A stretch of DNA of 64,000 nucleotides from Mycolicibacterium helvum (GTDB lineage Bacteria; Actinomycetota; Actinomycetes; Mycobacteriales; Mycobacteriaceae), in assembly GCF_010731895.1 (NCBI RefSeq), contig NZ_AP022596.1, forward strand, positions 4,340,001 through 4,404,000, in the 5' to 3' direction. The notes below the pieces were generated by a model. The model had not been told where the DNA came from. It worked only from the letters and a program-made list of their open reading frames with translations, and ran no database searches. The position numbers and the translations under genes are program-made. How positions within the stretch are numbered: position 1 is the first letter of the stretch; each line of letters begins with the position of its first letter. Positions 1-9,175 of this stretch are shown in pieces.

Positions 1-274
1 GCGCGAGCCAGTAGCCGATCATTCCCTGGGTCTGCGCGACGAGGTCATCCAGCGGGTAGGGGCAGTTCAGGGCAGGGTCGGTTTCGCTTTCCAACGCCAG
101 CAAGCCGACCTGGGGGCCGTTGCCGTGGCAGATGAGTACATCGTGGCTGGCCGCCAACGGCGCAATCGCCTCGGCGGCGACGCGCACGTGTTTGAGCTGG
201 ATGCCGGCGTCCGGGCTCTCCCCGCGCGCAAGCAGAGCGTTGCCCCCCAACGCGATGACGATTCGCACCGTCAC
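1..274 (-). CDS. arcC: Carbamate kinase, C-terminus beyond the window (partial)
   Basis: This is the N-terminal part (about 91 residues) of a carbamate kinase, which makes ATP and releases CO2 and ammonia from carbamoyl phosphate in the arginine deiminase pathway. The frame begins [15 protein letters not shown] and carries the family motifs [20 protein letters not shown] and [18 protein letters not shown], which form the nucleotide and carbamoyl-phosphate binding core. The GTG start (272-274) overlaps the TGA stop of the ornithine carbamoyltransferase gene as GTGA, so translation is probably coupled. The rest of the gene lies left of position 1. The pairing with an ornithine carbamoyltransferase argues for a catabolic, ATP-yielding role. 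Confidence 0.93.
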   Translation of the reverse strand, partial: MTVRIVIALGGNALLARGESPDAGIQLKHVRVAAEAIAPLAASHDVLICHGNGPQVGLLALESETDPALNCPYPLDDLVAQTQGMIGYWLA

Positions 275-1281
275 GCACCGAATGCGTGGGTCATGACCGC
301 CTTGATGGTGGGCATCCGGTTCGCCGCCTGGTCGAACACGATCGAGGTGGGCGATTCGAAGACGTCCTGGGTGACCTCTGCACCAACGAGTTGGAATTGG
401 TCGCGCAGTCGGCGCCCGAGATCGGTATCGGCGTTGTGAATCGACGGCAGGCAATGCATGAACTTCGTGTCGGACCGTCCTGTTGCCTGCATGAGCTGCT
501 CGGTCACCCGATACGGCAGCAACAGCGGTACTCGTCTGGCCCACTCCTCGGTGGACTCGCCCATACTGACCCAGACGTCGGTGTAGACGAAATCGACACC
601 GCCAACCCCAGTCTCGACGTCGTCGGTGACCAACAGGCGGGCACCGCTGCCGGCGGCCAGCCGGTGGGCGACGTCAACGACGTCGCGAGGTGGCCACAGC
701 TCCCGCGGTGCGGCGATCCGAACATCCAGCCCGAGCAACGCGCCGGTGACCAATAACGAGCGGGCGACATTATTGCGGCCGTCGCCAAGGAAGCAGTACG
801 CGATCTGCTCCAGCGGTCCTCGATGATGCTCGGTCATCGTCATGATGTCGGCGAGCATCTGAGTGGGGTGCCACTCGTTGGTGAGCCCGTTCCACACCGG
901 CACCCCAGCGTCGTCGGCAAGCTCTTCGACAGAGGCCTGGGTGAAGCCGCGGAACGCGATACCGTCGAACATCCGACCCAACACCCGGCCAGTGTCGGTG
1001 ATGGACTCCTCCTTGCCGATGTGGGAGCCGTCGGGTCCGAGGTACGTCACGTGCGCCCCCTGATCATGGGCGGCGACCTCGAATGCGCATCGCGTGCGGG
1101 TGGAAGCCTTTTCGAAGATCAACGCGAAATTCCTGCCCGTGAGTCTCGGGACCTCTGACCCGCTCTGTTTATCGCGTTTGAGCTCGGCCGCCAGGTCGAG
1201 CAAGTCGAGGAACGCGCGCTTGTCCAGATCCAGCTCCTTCAGTAGGGAGCCGGGGTGTCGGCTTGTCGTCAGTGCTGTCAT
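271..1281 (-). CDS. arcB: Ornithine carbamoyltransferase, probably catabolic
   Basis: A 336-residue ornithine carbamoyltransferase interconverting ornithine plus carbamoyl phosphate with citrulline. Visible family signatures are the carbamoyl-phosphate loop STRTR (about residues 60-64), HPTQ (138-141), the ornithine-binding DVWVSMGE (235-242) and HCLP (276-279). The length is normal for the family. It lies directly upstream of carbamate kinase with a 4-base overlap, which is the usual layout of arginine deiminase operons and favours the catabolic direction (citrulline phosphorolysis) over arginine synthesis. This direction is inferred from context, not from sequence. The arginine deiminase gene itself is not visible; it could lie beyond the left edge. 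The ATG start is followed by a plausible [14 protein letters not shown] leader. Confidence 0.93.
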   Translation of the reverse strand: MTALTTSRHPGSLLKELDLDKRAFLDLLDLAAELKRDKQSGSEVPRLTGRNFALIFEKASTRTRCAFEVAAHDQGAHVTYLGPDGSHIGKEESITDTGRVLGRMFDGIAFRGFTQASVEELADDAGVPVWNGLTNEWHPTQMLADIMTMTEHHRGPLEQIAYCFLGDGRNNVARSLLVTGALLGLDVRIAAPRELWPPRDVVDVAHRLAAGSGARLLVTDDVETGVGGVDFVYTDVWVSMGESTEEWARRVPLLLPYRVTEQLMQATGRSDTKFMHCLPSIHNADTDLGRRLRDQFQLVGAEVTQDVFESPTSIVFDQAANRMPTIKAVMTHAFGA

Positions 1282-1644
1282 ACCGGGAATGCCTCAGGGT
1301 TGGGGTGGGCACGCGATCTCACCGGAAAGTCCAGTACGGCTTGGCTATTGGCGGTGGACGGCCAAGATGAGATTTGATACCCGAATGTGTCCTGGGCGGT
1401 GAGCGCATCGCTCCCGGGGCCGGGGCGCACCGCGCGCAATCGAACCCGTTCCAAGCCGGCTGGTTTCAGCACCTCTTAGCCAACTCCCTTGCGTGCCAAT
1501 AGTCAACCGAGGCGGCGCCAGCCGGCAGACCTACGGAGGGTTCTGCGGTCACGCCAGAGAAACCGCAGCTGCGAGCGATCCCGCTGGTAGCGTCGAGTCC
1601 AGAGATGGCGGTGGGCTCACGACATCCGTGCTGAAGGAGCTCTT
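1282..1644. other. Divergent intergenic region arcB / enolase
   Basis: About 360 bases with no convincing gene. It must hold the promoters of the leftward ornithine carbamoyltransferase operon and of the rightward enolase. A GAAGGAG ribosome binding site precedes the enolase ATG by about 6 bases. I looked for arginine-repressor-like and DosR-type palindromes and saw none I would defend. Confidence 0.5.
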
Positions 1645-2919
1645 ATGTCTCTGTGTATTTCGTCGATGGTGGCGATCGAGATCCTCGATTCCCGCGGCCG
1701 TCCAACCCTTCGTGTGCATGCGACGTTGGCTGACGGGCGCAGCGTGGCATCGGGGGTGCCCTCTGGGGCGTCAACCGGGAGCCGAGAGGCGCTCGAGCTG
1801 CGCGACCACGATGAGAACCGGTATTCGGGACTCGGTGTGCAGCAGGCGGTCGCGCACGTCAACGGGCCGATTGCGGATGCGGTGACGGGTCGTCCGTTCG
1901 CCTCGCTCGACGAGGTCGACGACACCCTTCGCGGGCTGGACGGCACTGCGGACAAGTCGCGGTTGGGCGCCAACGCGATAGTGGGCGCGTCGATGGCCGC
2001 TGCTCAGGCGTTTGCGCTCGATTCGGGACTGCCGCTGTGGCGGTGGCTGACTCCGCACGGGGTGATTCCGCGGCTTCCGGTGCCCCATTTCAACGTTGTC
2101 AACGGGGGTGTACACGCACCGAACGCCCTCGATTTTCAGGAGTTCATGATCGCGCCCATTGGTGCGCCGTCGATGCCGGAAGCTGTGCGTGCTGGCGCCG
2201 AGGTGTATGGACGGCTGCGTGGGGTACTGGCCGAGCGGGGTTTTGCGACCGGCTTGGGGGATGAGGGTGGTTTTGCGCCGGAGATCGCTTTGCCAGAGGA
2301 GGTTTTAGCGCTGATCGTGCGCGCCATCAGCGAAGCCGGTTACGCCACCGGGCGCGACGGCGTCGCGATCGCCCTCGATCCGGCCGCAAGCGAGTTTCAC
2401 CGCGACGGCCGCTATACGGTGGGCGGTGAATCGTTGTCGAGCCAGGACATGATCGAACGCTACAAGCAGATGATCGACGAGTTCCCTATCTGGAGCATCG
2501 AGGATGGTCTCGGCGAGACCGACACAGCGGGCTGGCAGGAGCTCACCGGCATGCTCGGCGGCCGCGTTCAATTGGTGGGGGACGACAATTTCGTCACGAA
2601 CCCGGACTTGATCGCGTCCGCCGTGTGCGCCGGCATCGGGAACGCGGCCCTGATCAAGGTCAATCAAGTCGGCACCGTGTCGGAAACCCTTGAGGCGCTT
2701 CGGGTATGCCGGGATTCCGGCTACGCCGCGATGATCTCGCACCGTTCGGGCGAGACGGATGACACGTTCATCGCTGATCTGGCTGTCGGTTCAGGATGTG
2801 GCCAGATCAAGTCCGGCGCGCCGGCGCGCGGGGAGCGGGTGGCGAAATACAACCGACTTCTCGAGATCGCAACCGTCGTCCCGAAGCACCCGTTCGGGTT
2901 GCTCGCTGTACACCGCTGA
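1645..2919 (+). CDS. eno: Enolase, divergent paralogue
   Basis: A 424-residue enolase-family protein (2-phosphoglycerate to phosphoenolpyruvate). Catalytic and metal positions are present: the flexible loop SGAST (40-44), the acid/base Glu in GLGDEGGF (E207), metal ligands in IALD (D245), SIED (E286) and VGDD (D313), Lys in LIKVN (K338), and SHRSGET with H366. It departs from housekeeping enolases at conserved spots: NGGVHAPN where NGGAHAxN is usual, IEDG instead of IEDP, and ALDPAASEF instead of ALDxAATEF. This suggests a second, niche enolase rather than the essential copy. Start: ATG after GAAGGAG. The neighbours (arginine deiminase-type genes, proton ATPase, slipin) suggest a role in energy metabolism under stress, which is inference. 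Confidence 0.9.
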   Translation: MSLCISSMVAIEILDSRGRPTLRVHATLADGRSVASGVPSGASTGSREALELRDHDENRYSGLGVQQAVAHVNGPIADAVTGRPFASLDEVDDTLRGLDGTADKSRLGANAIVGASMAAAQAFALDSGLPLWRWLTPHGVIPRLPVPHFNVVNGGVHAPNALDFQEFMIAPIGAPSMPEAVRAGAEVYGRLRGVLAERGFATGLGDEGGFAPEIALPEEVLALIVRAISEAGYATGRDGVAIALDPAASEFHRDGRYTVGGESLSSQDMIERYKQMIDEFPIWSIEDGLGETDTAGWQELTGMLGGRVQLVGDDNFVTNPDLIASAVCAGIGNAALIKVNQVGTVSETLEALRVCRDSGYAAMISHRSGETDDTFIADLAVGSGCGQIKSGAPARGERVAKYNRLLEIATVVPKHPFGLLAVHR

Positions 2920-3314
2920 GGCCCCGGGGCGTTTCCTGACAGGTCGTGGAGATTACGGCCGCTGGTCGCAATGGCGACTTTGTGGCAGTGGGTCTTTGGG
3001 CCCGGTATTTCCTTGTTTACCTGCGCCAGTGTGGCTTCGGCGGTGATATCGATCTGCTGATGCCACAGTGCACGTCGGGGCTGGTGTAGACAAGGTCAAA
3101 CCGCTGTCGGCGCCTTAGCCAGGCCGCGGCGCCGCTGTCCTTTGCCTGCTCTTCGTGCCGCCGGAATCGAAGTGTGGGTCCGGGTCCGCCGTCGACCTCG
3201 CGCGCCCCGGGTAGCCTCTGCCGATATTTTCCACCGCACCGACAACGTGGCCTTTCGCGGAGAACCGCCGAAACTTAGAATTGGTGACCGGATTCCGCCA
3301 CCGGTCGACGACCT
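2920..3314. other. Convergent intergenic region, no gene seen
   Basis: About 395 bases between two converging genes. Short frames exist on both strands but lack a ribosome binding site and recognisable content. The only pattern noted is GGGTCTTTGGGCCC at 2990-3003, a weak resemblance to the DosR palindrome (see rejected items). No clear hairpin terminator with a T run was found. Confidence 0.4.
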
Positions 3315-5822
3315 TCACGTGACCGACGAGCGCGCGCTTTCGACCCGGTCGCCCCGCGTTCTCACCGGGTCGAGGATGCGGTAGGCGAGGAGTTTGACGC
3401 GGTCGCTGATGAGGAACCACAGCAGGGCGTACCCCCAGACGAACCCCGCCCACTTCCACCCGAGTGGGGCCATGAACAGTCCGTAGACGGCGATGAACGT
3501 GGCGAGGGTCTGGGTGCCGAGAACGGCGATCATCAGGATGCGGGCGGGCCGGATGGACCAGAACGGGCCGCGGGTTCGGGTCAGGAAGACGGTGAGGTGC
3601 CCGGCGACGGAGAGCATGAGGTACATCAGGGTCTGTACGCGCGGATGGCCGAGGTCGAAGACCCGATCACCCAGATAGAACAGGCCGCATGCGGCGACGG
3701 GCCCGAGCACGCCCAGCACGCTGGCGATGCCAAGCACCATTCGCATGTTCCACGCCTCGGGCTCATTGCGGTAGTGCACGTTGTCATACGCGATGGACAG
3801 GATTGCGCCGTCGTTGAGCAGGGCGAGCATCACGATCATGATGGCGGTCAGCGGGTAGAAGTTGAACACGAGGATGGCGACGGTCATGAACAACAGCACC
3901 CGCAGCGTTTCGGCGATGCGGTAGATCGCGTAGCTGTTCATCCGCTGAAAGATTTTCCGGCTCTCTTTGATTGCGTCGATGATCACGGACAGCCCCGGGG
4001 TCAGCAATACGATGTCGGCGGCCGCGCGGGCGGCGTCGGTGGCCCCGGATACGGCGATGCCGCAGTCGGCCTTCTTCAGCGCGGGGGCGTCGTTGACCCC
4101 GTCGCCGGTCATTCCCACGATGTGGCCGCGCTGCTGCAGAACGTCGATGATGTGGTACTTGTGCTCGGGGAAGACCTGGGCGAAACCGTCTGCGGTCTCG
4201 ATAGACTCGGCTACGGTCGCAGTCTCGTTCTTCTTGGTGTCGCCCAGGCTTGTGGCGTCGAGGATGCGGCTGCCCAATCCGATCTTGGCGGCGGTTTCCT
4301 TGGCGATGGCCAGCGCATCGCCGGTGACCATCTTGATGGCCACGCCCATTCCCCCTGCGGTGGTGATGGTGGCTGCCGCGTCGTCGCGCGGTGGGTCGAA
4401 CAGCGGCAGCACACCGGCGAACTGCCAGCCATCGTCGCCGTCGGCGCGGGCCACACCCAGGGAACGGAAGCCGCGTGCGGCGAAATCATCGACGGCTTTG
4501 TCGGCGGCCGAGGTGATGGCTGTGGTGTTGGTGGCCAGCGCCAGGATGACTTGCGGGGCGCCTTTGGTGACCCGGAAGGTGGTTCCGTCGGCGGTGGTGA
4601 CGGTGGCTTCAGTGCGTTTATGCACCGGGTCAAAGGGGGTGAAATGGGTGACGGTGTAGGCCTTCAATGCCGTGGCGTCATCGAGTCCGCCGAGGATCGC
4701 GCGGTCGATGGGGTCGTCGTTGTCGGCGCGGGAAGCCAACGCGCCGTTGAGGATCACGGTGGCCGCGGTGACGCCATCGACGGCAAACGGGGTGCCCAAC
4801 GTGAGTGAGTTCTGGGTCAGGGTGCCGGTTTTGTCTGCGCACAGCACGTCCACGCCGGCGAGTTCCTCGATGGCGACCAGTCTGCTGACGATGGCTTGCT
4901 TCTTGGCGAGTACTCGTGCCCCGACGGCCATCGTCACCGACAATACGGTGGGCATGGCCACCGGGATCGCCGCGACGGTCAGCACCAGGGCGAATTGCAG
5001 GGTGGTCAGAATCGCGTCCCCGCGCACGATGGCCGTGACGACGATGAGTGTCACCAGCGCGACCGCCAGGATGATCAGGTAGTTGCCGATCTTGAGCACG
5101 GCGCGCTGGAAGTGGCTCACGGTGTGTGCGTCCTGGACCAGCTCGGCTGTCTTGCCGAAGTAGGTATCGGTGCCGGTGGCATAGACCAGGGCGCCGATCT
5201 CGCCTTGCCGGACGATGGACCCGGAGAACACCGCGTCACCGGTGGTACGGGTGGCGGGCAGTGACTCGCCGGTCAGCGCTGACTGGTCGACCTCGACCTC
5301 GTCGCCGTCCAGCAGCCGTGCGTCGGCAGGGACGATGTCCCCCAGGCGCAGTCGGACGACGTCACCGGGCACCAGCTCCCGCGCCGGTTGGTTGATCCAC
5401 GCGCCGTCGCGGATGACGCGCGCGTTGATCGCGAGCTTGGCCTTGAGCGCGTCGATCGCGTTGCCTGCCTGGCGTTCCTCGGAGTAGCCGACGACACCGT
5501 TGGCCACCAGTAACAGCAGAATGATGAAGAAGTCCGGCCAGTGCCCCACTGCACCCGACAGAATCACCGCGATCTCGATCATCCACGGGATCGGACCCCA
5601 GAAATAGCCGAGGAACGTCAACAACGGATTGGTTCTGTGCTCGGCGATCTCGTTGGGTCCGTACTGTTCCAACCGCTTCGCGGCGTCGGCCGCCGTGAGT
5701 CCCTCCGGCGAGTAGCCAAGTTGTCTCGCGACCTCGGCCAGCGGCGCCGACTTCAAACCGGTATCGGGCTCGGCGCTGCCTGCGGCCGTCGACGTCGCCG
5801 CATTCGGTGTATCGGTGGTCAC
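3315..5822 (-). CDS. P3A-type plasma-membrane proton ATPase
   Basis: An 835-residue P-type ATPase, closest in pattern to plasma-membrane H+-ATPases, which pump protons out at the cost of ATP. In order: N-terminal cytoplasmic region with the typical KRLEQYGPNEI, membrane pair near 65-115, actuator loop with TGES (184-187), M4 with AAIPVAMPTVLSVT (284-297), phosphorylation motif DKTGTLT with D330, nucleotide domain with KGAPQ (420-424), hinge MTGDGVNDAP (571-580), and M6 LLNDGAILSIAYDN. The M4 and M6 patterns resemble proton pumps rather than heavy-metal or K+ pumps. It is transcribed away from the slipin gene. In an acid-stress setting it would complement ammonia production by the arginine deiminase route; that link is inference. 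Confidence 0.88.
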   Translation of the reverse strand: MTTDTPNAATSTAAGSAEPDTGLKSAPLAEVARQLGYSPEGLTAADAAKRLEQYGPNEIAEHRTNPLLTFLGYFWGPIPWMIEIAVILSGAVGHWPDFFIILLLLVANGVVGYSEERQAGNAIDALKAKLAINARVIRDGAWINQPARELVPGDVVRLRLGDIVPADARLLDGDEVEVDQSALTGESLPATRTTGDAVFSGSIVRQGEIGALVYATGTDTYFGKTAELVQDAHTVSHFQRAVLKIGNYLIILAVALVTLIVVTAIVRGDAILTTLQFALVLTVAAIPVAMPTVLSVTMAVGARVLAKKQAIVSRLVAIEELAGVDVLCADKTGTLTQNSLTLGTPFAVDGVTAATVILNGALASRADNDDPIDRAILGGLDDATALKAYTVTHFTPFDPVHKRTEATVTTADGTTFRVTKGAPQVILALATNTTAITSAADKAVDDFAARGFRSLGVARADGDDGWQFAGVLPLFDPPRDDAAATITTAGGMGVAIKMVTGDALAIAKETAAKIGLGSRILDATSLGDTKKNETATVAESIETADGFAQVFPEHKYHIIDVLQQRGHIVGMTGDGVNDAPALKKADCGIAVSGATDAARAAADIVLLTPGLSVIIDAIKESRKIFQRMNSYAIYRIAETLRVLLFMTVAILVFNFYPLTAIMIVMLALLNDGAILSIAYDNVHYRNEPEAWNMRMVLGIASVLGVLGPVAACGLFYLGDRVFDLGHPRVQTLMYLMLSVAGHLTVFLTRTRGPFWSIRPARILMIAVLGTQTLATFIAVYGLFMAPLGWKWAGFVWGYALLWFLISDRVKLLAYRILDPVRTRGDRVESARSSVT

Positions 5823-6470
5823 GGCGTTTTGCCTGGATGCCGTAATTCAGCTGCCGGTCCGCGCCGTGGACGATCTGGACGGTCAAGCCGGAGAAGGCAC
5901 ATGACGCTGTCGATCGGAAAATATTGCGCGGGAACAGGTTTCGCCGCCCGCGGCCTGGGTGCGGTGGTCATGGCGGTTCCCTGAGGTGCGGTGATCACTG
6001 ACTTGTTCGGCCATGAGCGGGGGCTCGATGAGAGGCGGCGGCGGGCGGCCGCTCTCATGCCGGACTGGTTGTGCTTCCCAACAACGTTGACGCTACACCC
6101 GACGGGCACGGGACGCCGCGCCGCGTTTCTGCGATATCCGGTGCTCGGTGGCCGACCCATCAGGTCCGCGCGCCTGCGTCCGTCAACTATCGCCGAATGC
6201 CGCCCCGCCTGGGAAAGTGCTCTGAATTCGAACGACATTCGGTGGGGTGCCTCCCGAGGGGGTGTAGCGTCAGAGGTGCTGAGAATTTCAGCTGGTTCGG
6301 GATTGAGTTCGGCTGTCCGCCGCCGAACTTCAGGGGCATGTGGCTCCAAGGCCCGTACGCGTCGGTGATCGTCTTCACCTCAGGATCATCATGACTGTTC
6401 CACAGAGATTTCCAACTCGATCGGGCCGATCAGCCACCTGCCGCCGCGGCGCACCGAGGGATGTGCGGGG
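5823..6470. other. Divergent intergenic region ATPase / slipin
   Basis: Roughly 650 bases without a supportable gene; the reading frames across it are Arg/Pro-rich and have no recognisable motifs. It is unusually long and must carry the promoters for the leftward ATPase and the rightward slipin gene. I see no strong palindrome and no RNA-like fold that I would name. Confidence 0.35.
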
Positions 6471-7334
6471 GTGAAGGCGCTCGGCGTAGTGGTCGTTGTT
6501 GTCTGCCTCCTTTTGCTGGTGGCCTTGGCGATGTCGATTCGGATCGTCAAACAGTACGAGGACGGTGTGCTGTTCCGATTGGGCAGGGTGATCGGTGAGC
6601 GGGCCCCCGGTTTGCGATTGATCATCCCGTTTGTTGATGTGCTGCATCGGATTTCGTTGCGGATCGTGACGATGCCGATCCAGTCCCAGGGCATCATCAC
6701 CCGCGATAACGTCAGCGTCGATGTGTCGGCAGTCGCCTACTTCAAGGTGGTCGATGCGGTGAAGTCGGTGGTGGCGATAGAGAATGTCAAGGCCGCGATC
6801 GACCAGATCGCTCAAACGACCTTGCGCAAGGTGGTCGGCCAGCACACCCTCGACGAGACGCTCTCGGAGACCGACAAGATCAACCTCGACATCCGCGCGA
6901 TCCTCGATGTCACCACGATCGAGTGGGGTGTGCAGGTCACCTTGGTGGAGCTCAAGGACATTCAGTTGCCTGAGACGATGAAGCGGGCGATGGCACGCCA
7001 GGCTGAGGCAGAGCGGGAGAAGCGCGCGAAAATCATTGCTGCCGAGGGTGAATCGCTGGCTGCTGCGGCGCTGGGGGACGCTTCGGACACCATGATGGCC
7101 CATCCGCTGGCGCTGCAGCTGCGCAATCTGCAGACCCTGGTCGAGCTCGGTGTGGACAAGAACACCACGGTGGTGTTCCCGGCCCCGCTGATGTCGACGA
7201 TCGCCGAACTCGGCACGTTCCTGGCCCGTGAAGGCGCTGCTGCGATTGAGCCGCCACCACAGCCACCGATTGCCGTCCCGAAACCGGCTGCGGCAGTGGC
7301 CAACGGGACGCCTGTCTCCGGGAGTGCGACGTGA
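6471..7334 (+). CDS. Slipin (stomatin-like SPFH/band 7 membrane protein)
   Basis: A 287-residue SPFH-domain protein of the slipin type. One N-terminal membrane helix (about residues 4-22) is followed by the slipin signature [12 protein letters not shown], the band 7 domain through about residue 200, and a helical segment rich in Ala/Glu/Arg ([19 protein letters not shown]) that normally drives oligomer assembly. The tail is Pro/Ala-rich. Such proteins scaffold membrane microdomains and often come with a small partner membrane protein; here the next gene overlaps the stop codon as GTGA. Start is GTG within GGGGGTGAAGG. The proton ATPase nearby could be a client, but that is only suggested by position. 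Confidence 0.87.
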   Translation: MKALGVVVVVVCLLLLVALAMSIRIVKQYEDGVLFRLGRVIGERAPGLRLIIPFVDVLHRISLRIVTMPIQSQGIITRDNVSVDVSAVAYFKVVDAVKSVVAIENVKAAIDQIAQTTLRKVVGQHTLDETLSETDKINLDIRAILDVTTIEWGVQVTLVELKDIQLPETMKRAMARQAEAEREKRAKIIAAEGESLAAAALGDASDTMMAHPLALQLRNLQTLVELGVDKNTTVVFPAPLMSTIAELGTFLAREGAAAIEPPPQPPIAVPKPAAAVANGTPVSGSAT

Positions 7335-7777
7335 TCGTCATCGGCGGTTTGATGCTCTTGCTCGTCGCCATGATCGTGGCGGTCACCGGGGTGTTGGCCA
7401 ATGCCGGACCTGGGCACCCGTTGACCGGCAACTTCGCCGTGCTCGGATATCACGTCACCGGGTCGACGGGCACGCTGTTCGTGTTCGGGATGGTGATCGG
7501 GGCGCTGGCGATGCTGGGACTGAGTCTGGTGCTGGCCGGTGCCCGGCGCACGGCGGCCCGCGGCCGGGATGCCCGGCTCGAACTCAGGCACTCCCAACGC
7601 GAGTCGGCGCTGCTCAGTCGCGACCGAGATCTGCTCCTGGAACAGCAGCGCCCCGGAAGAGATGATGGCCCGGCGACGGCTTCGGCCGAACCTGCCACCC
7701 ACTCCAACCGGATCCCCCTTCTCCGTCGCTGGCCGCGCAAGCGGCAATCGATCGGCACATCGAACCAAGGACGATGA
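7331..7777 (+). CDS. Small two-helix membrane protein, slipin partner
   Basis: A 148-residue protein of unassigned family. Two hydrophobic segments (about residues 2-24 and 45-68) flank a short Gly-rich loop, followed by a charged, probably helical cytoplasmic region ([20 protein letters not shown]) and a basic, low-complexity tail. The topology resembles LapA-type small membrane proteins, though I would not assign it there. Its GTG start overlaps the slipin stop codon, so the two are almost certainly co-translated and may form a complex, as NfeD proteins do with slipins; no NfeD beta-barrel domain is visible. The last few codons overlap a decayed alcohol dehydrogenase fragment, so the natural C-terminus may have been changed by that rearrangement. 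Confidence 0.72.
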   Translation: MIVIGGLMLLLVAMIVAVTGVLANAGPGHPLTGNFAVLGYHVTGSTGTLFVFGMVIGALAMLGLSLVLAGARRTAARGRDARLELRHSQRESALLSRDRDLLLEQQRPGRDDGPATASAEPATHSNRIPLLRRWPRKRQSIGTSNQGR

Positions 7778-7945
7778 TCCTGAAGGCGCTTGTACGCTGA
7801 TCGGGCTGGTCGCTAGCCACCGCCTGGACGCAACACCCATGGTCACGCACCGATGCGATCTCGACGAGTTCGGGACCGCCTACGACGTCTTCGTCACTAC
7901 CGCCGAGACCGGGGGTTGAAGGTTCTGCTTGCCTGGGCCCGATAG
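7771..7945 (+). pseudogene. Remnant of a zinc alcohol dehydrogenase C-terminus
   Basis: Read across frames, this stretch gives TMILKALV, then LIGLVASHRLDATPMVTH, then RCDLDEFGTAYDVF, then after a further shift LKVLLAWAR and a stop. This is the typical C-terminal end of medium-chain zinc alcohol dehydrogenases (a gain- or loss-of-one-base change is needed near 7798 and again near 7915). No upstream dehydrogenase domain is present. I therefore call it a gene remnant left after deletion and frameshift. The match is by remembered family pattern only. Confidence 0.6.
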
Positions 7946-8404
7946 CCGCCCGAGCCGGCGCTGCTGATCATTGATGCGCTCCGGGCGACTACGGCTGGCT
8001 GTCCTTTATCGGGGGAGGGCCGAAAGCAGCCGGGGAGGGCTGAAGGATGAGGTGGCTCAGAGGAATCCGTGCGTGACAACCTGGACATGCGTGCGGTCAG
8101 CCAGCGAGCCACTCAGGACATTCGCGGCCGCCGGAGTGAGCCTTCGCCGGCAGCGGCGGTGCAGGACTTACTTGTGTGCCGGGCGCTTCAGCAAGAACTG
8201 AAGCCAGCGGACGTCGATCAACATGTGTTTCAAGTTAGGGCTCAAAAATAAGGTGGCGCGGTCCTAGCGGTAATACCTCGCTAAGAATATTTGCCAGACC
8301 GCCATTATTTTCTCGCCGTCTGGCACCCGGAATGCGCGGCCCGCGGAGGGCCGTTCGTCGTGATCGGGCTGCTCGGCCGTTACTTCCTCGGAACCGCTTC
8401 GTGT
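7946..8404. other. Non-coding stretch, nothing recognised
   Basis: About 460 bases after the alcohol dehydrogenase remnant. Several short frames cross it on both strands, but none has a ribosome binding site together with recognisable sequence. It is probably decayed DNA belonging to the same worn region. Confidence 0.35.
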
Positions 8405-8604
8405 TCATTCGTGCACGCGCGCTTCGACGCTCGACCAGTAGCTGAGCTCCCGGGCGGTCAGTTCGTTGTCCGTGATTGCGCCGAAGGCGGCCGCCTCGCG
8501 GGCGAACCGTGCCGGTGCGTCGGGAAGTGCGTCGGGGCCCTCGAGCCGGAAGCAACTCGGTGCCAGCGGCCCCGAACAGTAGAGCCCGCCGCAAGTCCGG
8601 CCAC
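8405..8604 (-). pseudogene. Orphan coding tail of an unrecognised gene
   Basis: On the minus strand a frame ending at 8405 encodes LEGPDALPDAPARF, AREAAAFGAITDNELTAREL and SYWSSVEARVHE, with almost every third base G or C, as in real genes of this genome. It has no start codon of its own. Upstream, a neighbouring frame encodes ARWPDLRRALLFGAAGTELL, which would join it after a one-base shift. I do not recognise the family. The simplest reading is the C-terminal remnant of a lost gene. The frame is also in phase with the stop codon of the CAP-domain gene, 90 codons downstream of it. Confidence 0.4.
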
Positions 8605-8677
8605 CTCGCCAGCCGGCTATTTCACCCTGGTGCAGCCCTTGCTGGGCAGTGGGGGTTGCGGATTCTGCCCTGACTGA

Positions 8678-9163
8678 TCAAGCCGGCTGGCCGTAGACCG
8701 CCACCAGAACCGAGCGGTCCAGGCTGTTCACCGACCAGACGCCGATCGCGGTGTTGGCGCAGTCCGACATGATCGCGAAAGCGGCGGGGTCGTAATACCA
8801 CTGGTTGATGACGTCAAGGTTGTTGATCGCCAGGGCGGGATTGATGGCCACTGTCTGGGCGACCTTCCCCTTGAAACCGGCTGCGGCAGCCCGGCTGGCA
8901 GGGGTGGAGCCGTCGGATCCGAGATCGCCGTCCAGGGTCCGGTCATTGAGGACATCGTTGGCGTGCCACTCGGCCGCCTGCGTCAGGGCGGGGTCTTTCT
9001 TGATGTTCGTCGAGCACCCCGCCTGATGCTGGACGGTGTAGACGTTGGCGACCACGCCGTTGTTGAGGCGGTTGTTGTCGGCGTGTGCGGCCGGTGCGCC
9101 GGCAACAGCAACCAGAGTTGCCGCGCTCGCTGCCGTTGCCGCGTGAATAGCTTTGTGAACCAA
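8678..9163 (-). CDS. Secreted CAP-domain protein
   Basis: A 161-residue exported protein. A signal peptide of about 28 residues ends AAHA before DNNRLN. The mature part looks like a short CAP/SCP domain: LTQAAEWHANDVLN carries the conserved helix with His, followed by DGDLGSDGSTPASRAAAAG and a final strand VLVAVYGQP. Two Cys (GCST and SDCA) could pair. CAP proteins of mycobacteria are secreted and of uncertain function. Start is TTG at 9161-9163, supported by AAGGAAAG 4-5 bases upstream. It follows the DUF732 gene by 12 bases, so the two form an operon of exported proteins. Confidence 0.78.
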   Translation of the reverse strand: MVHKAIHAATAASAATLVAVAGAPAAHADNNRLNNGVVANVYTVQHQAGCSTNIKKDPALTQAAEWHANDVLNDRTLDGDLGSDGSTPASRAAAAGFKGKVAQTVAINPALAINNLDVINQWYYDPAAFAIMSDCANTAIGVWSVNSLDRSVLVAVYGQPA

Positions 9164-9175
9164 CGTCTTTCCTTA

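Noticed and set aside
2990..3003. GGGTCTTTGGGCCC resembling the DosR box
   Set aside because: It matches 11 of 14 core positions but the flanks do not match, and it lies between two converging genes where no start codon follows.
3597..4808. Long open frame on the plus strand across the proton ATPase gene
   Set aside because: Gly/Asp/His-rich shadow of the ATPase in a GC-rich genome; no motif, and the minus-strand gene is certain.
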